This document shows, one piece after another, positions 59,801 to 64,000 of a stretch of 64,000 nucleotides of DNA. Numbering within the stretch: the stretch's first letter is position 1; each line of letters begins with the position of its first letter. The stretch is from Haliclystus octoradiatus. Its lineage: Eukaryota; Cnidaria; Staurozoa; Stauromedusae; Haliclystidae. The notes beneath the pieces are model-generated. The model did not search any database. It had not been told where the DNA came from and saw nothing but the letters and a program-made list of their open reading frames with translations. The translations under genes and the position numbers were made by a program. The stretch lies in contig OU744453.1 of NCBI GenBank assembly GCA_916610825.1, forward strand, positions 8,221,845 through 8,285,844. The letters are read 5' to 3'.

Positions 59801-60161
59801 TAATATATTTTTTCACAAGGCAAAGACTTCCTATTTTTGGCATCCAATCTATTGATGTCTTTAATGTCAAAGTTGGTCACATAATGGAGTCATGATATCA
59901 TCACCAATTTTGAGATGATGCCAAATGTTGTGTCATCTGTCCTCTATCGTCCTACAAATCCTTTGAAAAAAGTTATTATGATGATGATAACTTAATAAAA
60001 GGTTCTGATTTGCAACATGCAATATTTTTGTATAACTTTTTTCAACCCATATCAATTGTAGGCTGATGAATGCACTTCAGAGCACCCAATCACCAGAAGA
60101 AACAATGATTACCATATACTATCCTTTGTTTGTTGTGTTATCTCGAAAGTCATCGATTTAA
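47830..60161 (+). CDS. class I SAM-dependent methyltransferase, copy A
   Basis: Exons 47830-48060, 57319-57555, 58441-58535, 59640-59777, 60062-60161: lengths identical to copy B, 801 bp, 266 aa. Motif I is LIDVGCGPGQST (residues about 43-54), motif II ATDIS, motif IV DLVTCGESFHWFDADKFYNE, followed by RVLKPSGCLALYGY. The C-terminus, TIYYPLFVVLSRKSSI, is identical to copy B. Donors GTGAGT, GTAAGA, GTAATA and GTAGGA are all good. Intron 1 is 9.3 kb. At the exon 4 acceptor a T deletion and a TGA relative to copy B fall upstream of the AAG splice site, so they are intronic and harmless if this acceptor is used. I expect a soluble methyltransferase of unknown small-molecule or protein substrate. 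Differences from B: about 6 of 77, 8 of 79, 8 of 31, 2 of 46 and 0 of 32 residues by exon. Confidence 0.85.
48650..49230 (+). repeat. inverted pair IR-B, left copy
   Basis: Inverse of 53075-53535. Shared blocks are GGCAGGTCTAAAA, ATGCCGGATAAAAAACACAG, GAGTTAACCAGACGCGGGAG (as inverse) and the far end GCATATAATTTCGTATTTCT. No conserved frame. The right copy abuts a Gypsy RT fragment, so these may be LTR or 3' ends of that element in opposed insertions. Confidence 0.8.
49231..50112. other. intron sequence, nothing recognised
   Basis: Within copy A intron 1. No supported gene. Confidence 0.4.
50113..50460 (+). repeat. dispersed repeat R1, copy 2
   Basis: Direct copy of 890-1275, a few dozen bp shorter through small deletions. 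Confidence 0.8.
50461..51340. other. intron sequence; short (TAG)n
   Basis: No supported gene. A short TAG repeat lies at 51256-51275. A minus open frame at 50825-51010 has no recognisable domain. Confidence 0.4.
51345..52105 (-). pseudogene. non-LTR retrotransposon RT, C-terminal half
   Basis: The minus frame from about 52105 contains EDDIAILTNSISDAQQLLDE (the YADD region with the first residues changed), TVGLTINTTKTKFIAL, the thumb-like MIEPVLLYASETWVLSTSLL and LRHALGVHW. After a frame shift near 51590 it continues as RQMSFFGHIGRSKTYAPQP and DILHWQPKEMLRRGYSR. The order matches non-LTR polymerases. LNPEDD replaces YADD and there are stops near the shift, so it is inactive. It lies within methyltransferase intron 1, opposite in strand to the gene. 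Confidence 0.85.
52106..53074. other. intron sequence, nothing recognised
   Basis: A 108-codon plus frame (52397-52723) exists but shows no known domain and no coding context. Confidence 0.35.
53075..53535 (-). repeat. inverted pair IR-B, right copy
   Basis: Inverse of 48650-49230. It directly follows the Gypsy RT fragment in minus orientation. Confidence 0.8.
53540..53810 (-). pseudogene. Gypsy reverse transcriptase fragment
   Basis: The minus frame reads ISTADTLLAQLQGSKYFTSL followed by DLESESPKISLAKN. This corresponds to the RT palm block around the first catalytic Asp (SLDLxSGYxQI). A shifted frame then gives YRFGLQPQKAAG, resembling the following PFGL block. The YVDD motif is absent. 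Confidence 0.75.
54227..54391 (-). mobile_element. pogo/Tigger-like MITE, copy 3, degraded
   Basis: Inverse of copies at 31251 and 40198: CTGTTATAACGGTCACCTCT at one end and GAGGTTTCACTG followed by TA at the other. It sits inside the Gypsy remnant. Confidence 0.8.
54330..55200 (-). pseudogene. Gypsy gag remnant with zinc knuckle
   Basis: Minus frames give, in order, GVTHPMVLSFFGKFPTEFDP, KLAILYNA, DLETVLKQQRRDLQYRCKIF, DCFKLVSTFKTVQISKSENA and finally GKTCNCCGGNNHFENEC. The last is a CX2CX4HX4C retroviral-type zinc knuckle. Stops and frame changes interrupt it. With 53540-53810 it forms one decayed Gypsy insertion on the minus strand, with the MITE at 54227 nested in it. Confidence 0.7.
55230..55960. 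mobile_element. truncated right-arm copy of the 1.4-kb TIR element
   Basis: Matches 45787-46348 and 46900-47060 in inverse orientation, with the 542-bp insert missing. The outer end (GACGAGTACCGTGCCTTTTT, TGCTGCAGTG) is intact near 55918; the other end is cut where the Gypsy remnant begins. Confidence 0.75.
56890..57140. repeat. TTCATGAA palindromic satellite
   Basis: About 15-20 copies of GTTCATGAAC/AGTTCATGAACT with variable spacers. Each unit is itself palindromic, so the array can fold in many registers. It lies about 180 bp before exon 2 of copy A and is not seen before exon 2 of copy B. Confidence 0.9.
58650..58770. repeat. repeat family F2 hairpin, copy 3
   Basis: ATAGTCACTAAG pairs with CTTAGGTGACTAT, followed by TTTGTCTAATTGTTCAGTAG, as in the other family members. 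Confidence 0.7.
58985..59090. repeat. TTCATGAA-family short array
   Basis: ACAGTTCATGAACAAG, ACTGTTCATGATCAGTTTGT and GATGAACTGTTCATGAACTG within about 100 bp, in intron 3 of copy A. Confidence 0.75.
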
Positions 60162-60218
60162 TGTACCTGATTGTAACCAGTTGAACTATGAAAAATATTT
60201 CATGTTACCATTTAATGG

Positions 60219-60716
60219 ATAGATCAATTGTGTGCTAGAGGTGGTAATCAGGAATGCATGCAAGTCAATATGCAATGTTTAATTGATGACAATTAGATTT
60301 TTTACGATATTTCGTCATTCGTCAGATGCGCTATAAATACAGATTACTATATATAGATTAATATAAATCATTATATTCATAAAATAAGATATGTTTTCAA
60401 ACATTAAATTATGGATAGTTGATTTGCTATTGATTGAACTTCCACTTTAATTAAACCTATAATATTGTTATTAATATAATGGTGTTGTTGCTTAATAGGT
60501 TTTTTTATATTCACTGATGAAGATACCGAAGGGTATCGAAATAATTATGTGAAAGAAAAAGATATAAGATAACTACTATGAAAATGATAATTGGTGTTGT
60601 ATGTGTATCAAACAATGGGTGTATCAAATAAAGGAAACTTACCAAAATACGATTTATTGTTAATATATTTTTGATGATAATTAAACTCAAGTAACATTGT
60701 GGTTAATTTGAATTTT
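60219..60716. other. 3' flank of copy A; weak hammerhead-like motif at 60519
   Basis: No gene. CTGATGAAGATACCGAAGGG followed by TATCGAAAT (60519-60547) has the order CUGAUGA, a perfect GATACC/GGTATC stem, GAAA. This is the hammerhead stem II core, but I could not identify stems I and III or a cleavage site. Confidence 0.4.
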
Positions 60717-60856
60717 AACTTCATTATGTGGAATTGTTGATCAGCGATAAGAACAAGACACAATATTTTGCAACAGTTTTGATTTAAAATTAAATCGAAA
60801 CTGTAGCAAAATCTTGCGTCTTGTTGTTATCGCTGATCAACATAATGAAATTAAAT
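60717..60856. repeat. 140-bp palindrome
   Basis: TTCATTATGTGGAATTGTTG, ATCAGCGATAAGAACAAGAC is mirrored by GTCTTGTTGTTATCGCTGAT, CAACATAATGAAATT around an ATTTAAAATTAAAT centre. Probably a fold-back MITE. Confidence 0.85.
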
Positions 60857-61379
60857 AGGAATTTTATCGAGGCTAAATCATCATTTTCAAGATGCATATT
60901 TAGTGACATATTACTTGTTTGTTAGATGCAGGGGCCTGGGATCGAGGCTTGGGTTTCACCGAAGGAGGTATGAATTACGCATTGTGAAATTTTATCTACT
61001 TATAAAATTAAAATAAGGTCCGTCTTATTTTTTTTTCAGAGAACTAAACCAGAGTGTAACAGTAATCAATCACTAACTTATAATATAAATAACAATATTT
61101 TGTGTCCTATAAAAAGCACTGTCAGGGATCTTGGCATCTGAATTGCCCCCGAGGCCCCGACCTTAAACCTATAGTGTTCATTATAAAATCGTGGCACGAA
61201 AAGCCTATTACCACTAATATAATTTTAGTATATATATATTTGATATTTAAAGAGGAAACCTCACTCGTCTTAGAGGGTTTTCAGGAGGATCCAAAATAAT
61301 GATTGCAGTGCTTTTTGTCGTGCAATTTGCTGTATATGATCGGCAATATTGGAATATGCCTGCACTCCTGTATTCAATC
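60857..61379. other. non-coding, nothing recognised
   Basis: No supported gene; may contain decayed upstream parts of the following retroelement. Confidence 0.35.
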
Positions 61380-61820
61380 CACAGCTAACACAGCAATATA
61401 CAAGCTCTTGAAAAAGTACAAGGTTATTTTACTCGCCATGTAATTCAACAATGCCCAAGCAGCAATTATCATGAATTAAGCTACGACAAAAGATTAATTA
61501 TTTCAACTAGAACCCTTGAGCTGAGAAGGAAAAAGAAGGATTTGCATATGCTGTATAACATTTATCATAATCTTGTTGACATTCCAATGCCAACAAATGT
61601 AACTTTGCTCTCGACTGTAACACGTGGCCACAATAAATGGTTACATATCAAACCTGCCAAATACATTACGTCATTCGCTTTTTTATGGAACCATTCCTAT
61701 GTGGAACAAATTACCAGCCATTGCTGTATCTGCAACGGCATTATCCTCGTTGACTCATGGTTACGTAAGTGACCTTGAGTCTATCCTGTCATGGTGGAAA
61801 CATTTCTATTTCATTTCATT
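61380..61820 (+). pseudogene. non-LTR retrotransposon RT C-terminal fragment
   Basis: Plus frames read IQALEKVQGYFTRHVIQQCP, YHELSYDKRLIISTRTLELR, RKKKDLHMLYNIYHNLVDI and TVTRGHNKWLHIKPAKY, then, after a shift near 61655, RHSLFYGTIPMWNKLPAIAV. This is the conserved tail of CR1-type polymerases (LExVQxxFTR, LExRRxxxDLxxxYKI, TRGH, WNxLP). It is the same region as the fragment at 24740-25050 but from a different element. Confidence 0.85.
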
Positions 61821-62490
61821 TCGTTTCATTTTTGACTAAATCTATTGTTCTTTTGAAATAACGTTCAACACACTGCTTTGCGTGCTAACAAAGGTTGAAC
61901 AGAAAACGATTGCGCAAGATACACCATTTCATTGTTAAAAATACAATGGGCATGCTGTGTGATTATTCAAAATTTTAAGCCAAATTTTTTTGACAGAATT
62001 TTTTTTCCATTGCCCGCCATGATGGCCGACTCGCAGCTTAGCGAGATTACAATTGCATTATTAAATGAAATGTTTTCTAATACTCCTGGATTAGTTTACA
62101 TCGTGATTATCTCTTCATTGGTAGAACACATGATTGTTTTCTTCTTCTCGTCATTTGAAATGGTTAATGAAAGGTTTTAATCGTTCTGTAACATCACTAT
62201 TTGAAGTGAAACTTCGAAGATAATTGTTGTTGTGCTTTGACCATGAGAACTTTTAAACCGACAATTCATCATTTGTTTGGGGGCTAATAGACAAGACAGT
62301 ATTATATATTTATTGTTTGTATTGTTTTCTGAAGTTCTTCATTACATCAAACTGCTAAGCCAGTCGTCATGGTTTTATTTGGTTTATTAAAATGTTTTAA
62401 TTCTGCTGCGACATCAGCTTAAGAAGAGACAATTTCGCAAGTCATTTACAACTCACACCTGTATTATAAGTAGTGAAAATCACTTCATTT
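61821..62490. other. non-coding, nothing recognised
   Basis: No supported exon. The 82-codon frame at 61932-62180 has no recognisable domain. Confidence 0.35.
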
Positions 62491-62497
62491 GTTATTA

Positions 62498-62878
62498 TCT
62501 TGGTATGGTCTAGTGGTGAAGCGTTTGCATTGGGCCCGCGGGGTCTGGGGTTCAATCCCATCGGTCTGACTTCCCATTTTTTTTCTTTTTATTATTCGAT
62601 TTATTATTTGGATATATTTTTCTTTATATTATTATATTATTTGGATATTGTTATAATTTATTTCATTTTATTTGATTGAAGTTGATTTTTTTATTTGATC
62701 TGATTTTTATATCATTCGATTGGATTGTTTTACTTTTTTTTTTGAATTTGATTTGATTTTATTTTTCTTTGCATGATGATTTGATTGATATGATATTCTA
62801 TTGAATTTGATTTCAATTGGTTTATTTTGATTATTATATTATTCACCATGAGTCCGAGCGTAGCGGAGCTATTTTTCT
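62498..62878 (+). mobile_element. candidate tRNA-headed SINE, repeat R4 full copy
   Basis: The head has an A-box-like TGGTCTAGTGGTGAAGC and B-box GGGGTTCAATCCC. A T-rich, GATTTGATTTTATTTT-like body follows, and the tail ends ACCATGAGTCCGAGCGTAGC, GGAGCTATTTTT. The tail half recurs inverted at 24360-24515. The tRNA anticodon arm does not fold cleanly, so this is not called as a tRNA gene. Confidence 0.6.
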
Positions 62879-64000
62879 ATTCCAATCTTGACAGTGAACA
62901 CATTAGTTTAACTTTATAAATGTCTATATACATTCCCGTAATAATAATTCTTCTAATTTATCGCAATTATTAATTTGTTAGCATTAATTAAAAATAACTA
63001 ATTTATTCTTAAATTCGTATTCATGTAAGAGCAAAATTTGCATTGCCTTTGTATATGCAACCTGTTTATTTTGAGATGGTATGTCCTGCCAAGAATAAAG
63101 ACACACAAATACAAAGAGAGTAACTGTTGTACATGCACTTGTACTATATGGTTGATGGTATATGATCATTTATGATTACAAGGTTTATATTAAATGTAAA
63201 TTCTGAAGAAGTTTGATTTTAAAATCACCATTACAATATTTTGTTGTAGTTTGCTATTTTGACAAGAAAACCAACCCATTTTCATGGTTAATTTTTTAGT
63301 TTCTTTTCATTTCATAAATTCAAAACATTGTTGTCAAATTGTCTGATAGAAGGCATCGAGAGAAAGAGAATTTCCAAAATTTCCCCCGCGTCTCCGTGGA
63401 GGCAAACTATAGGCTTCGCCCTTCAGTATCGTCCCCATTGGACCAATGTACCACAATCGCATTCCATGAAAAAATGTTTGGCATGCCCTTTTTTGTCAAG
63501 CAGAACACTTTGCATCCCTCTGCCAACTTGAATACTTAGTTTCGGCCGTGACTCTAGTATAGTTACTAGCCAGCGATCCACAATAGTTGAGTAGTTGTAA
63601 CAATATTTCATAGCATTTTTACTTAGATGATTTATAATGATGAGGGATTGTCGCATACCAAACCAGGATCCGCTTTTCCATAAGGTCGGAGCATGACCTG
63701 GTGTGGAATCTACCGTCCTTAAACGAATACGAGAGAAAGGCGAACAACAAAATTCACGGACGAACAGATTTTAATCTCTGTTACTCAGACTTCCAGCTGC
63801 CGGAACATCATCCACTTCGAAGATAAATCTATATATTAATCTATGATATAAAAATCGATTTAATCACATTGACATACATCATACAGACGTTACTTGAGCT
63901 AATTTAAGTTAGCTTCTAAAATTCTATTTCAAAACATCTTGATCATGATTTATTTCAAGATTTCTAATCTAGATCGTATGATCGTGAGGCTTGTGTAAAA
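62879..64000. other. non-coding, nothing recognised
   Basis: No exon, RNA gene or repeat that I can support. Overlapping open frames near 63328-63656 on both strands have no domain. Confidence 0.4.

Larger units (their letters stand above)
47795..60218 (+). repeat. inverted segmental duplication, right arm
   Basis: Counterpart of 34895-47530. Its intron 1 is about 5.7 kb longer than in the left arm because of retroelement material between about 48100 and 55220. Homology stops near 60218 after CATGTTACCATTTAATGG. Confidence 0.9.

Noticed and set aside
62498-62575. Functional tRNA gene on the plus strand
   Set aside because: A and B boxes are present, but the anticodon arm and acceptor stem do not pair well, and the downstream body recurs elsewhere as a repeat.

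Overview
The window is AT-rich metazoan nuclear DNA. GT-AG introns, long stretches without genes, microsatellites, tRNA-derived SINEs and many decayed transposons exclude a bacterial or viral genome. The mix of elements (Crypton, GIY-YIG/Penelope-like retroelement, pogo-like MITEs, Gypsy and non-LTR fragments) fits a marine invertebrate such as a tunicate, cnidarian or echinoderm. I cannot place it more closely. Most short open frames are chance or repeat-derived.

Layout. 0-22 kb: mostly non-coding, with an inverted pair of about 0.8 kb (4.8-5.6 and 14.6-15.5 kb), a fold-back hairpin (10.55 kb), a decayed Crypton tyrosine recombinase (11.0-12.2 kb), microsatellites, and two or three isolated candidate exons. 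22-34 kb: one clear TSP1-domain exon (22.4 kb, minus), a second hairpin of the 10.55 kb family (23.3 kb), retroelement remnants (23.8-26.5 kb), the 3' exons of a SWIM zinc-finger gene (27.3-28.2 kb, minus), the C-terminal part of a GIY-YIG retroelement (29.26-30.25 kb, minus), and one complete intronless secreted FG-GAP/VCBS-type protein (32.34-33.43 kb, minus).

34.9-60.2 kb is a large head-to-head inverted duplication. Each arm holds a five-exon class I SAM-dependent methyltransferase gene. The minus copy runs 47500 to 34957 and the plus copy 47830 to 60161, and they share about 330 bp between their start codons. I assembled both from exon homology and splice phases. Each gives 801 bp of coding sequence (266 aa), with equal exon lengths (231, 237, 95, 138, 100) and compatible phases, and both look intact. 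The proteins differ at about 24 positions, unevenly along the gene.

The introns of the two arms act as a before/after comparison for transposition. Several insertions (two SINEs, a TIR element with a 9-bp target duplication, a fold-back MITE, a 1.85 kb TIR element, Gypsy and non-LTR pieces) are present in one arm and absent from the other. 60-64 kb holds a non-LTR reverse transcriptase C-terminus, a palindrome and a tRNA-headed repeat, but no other gene that I can support.
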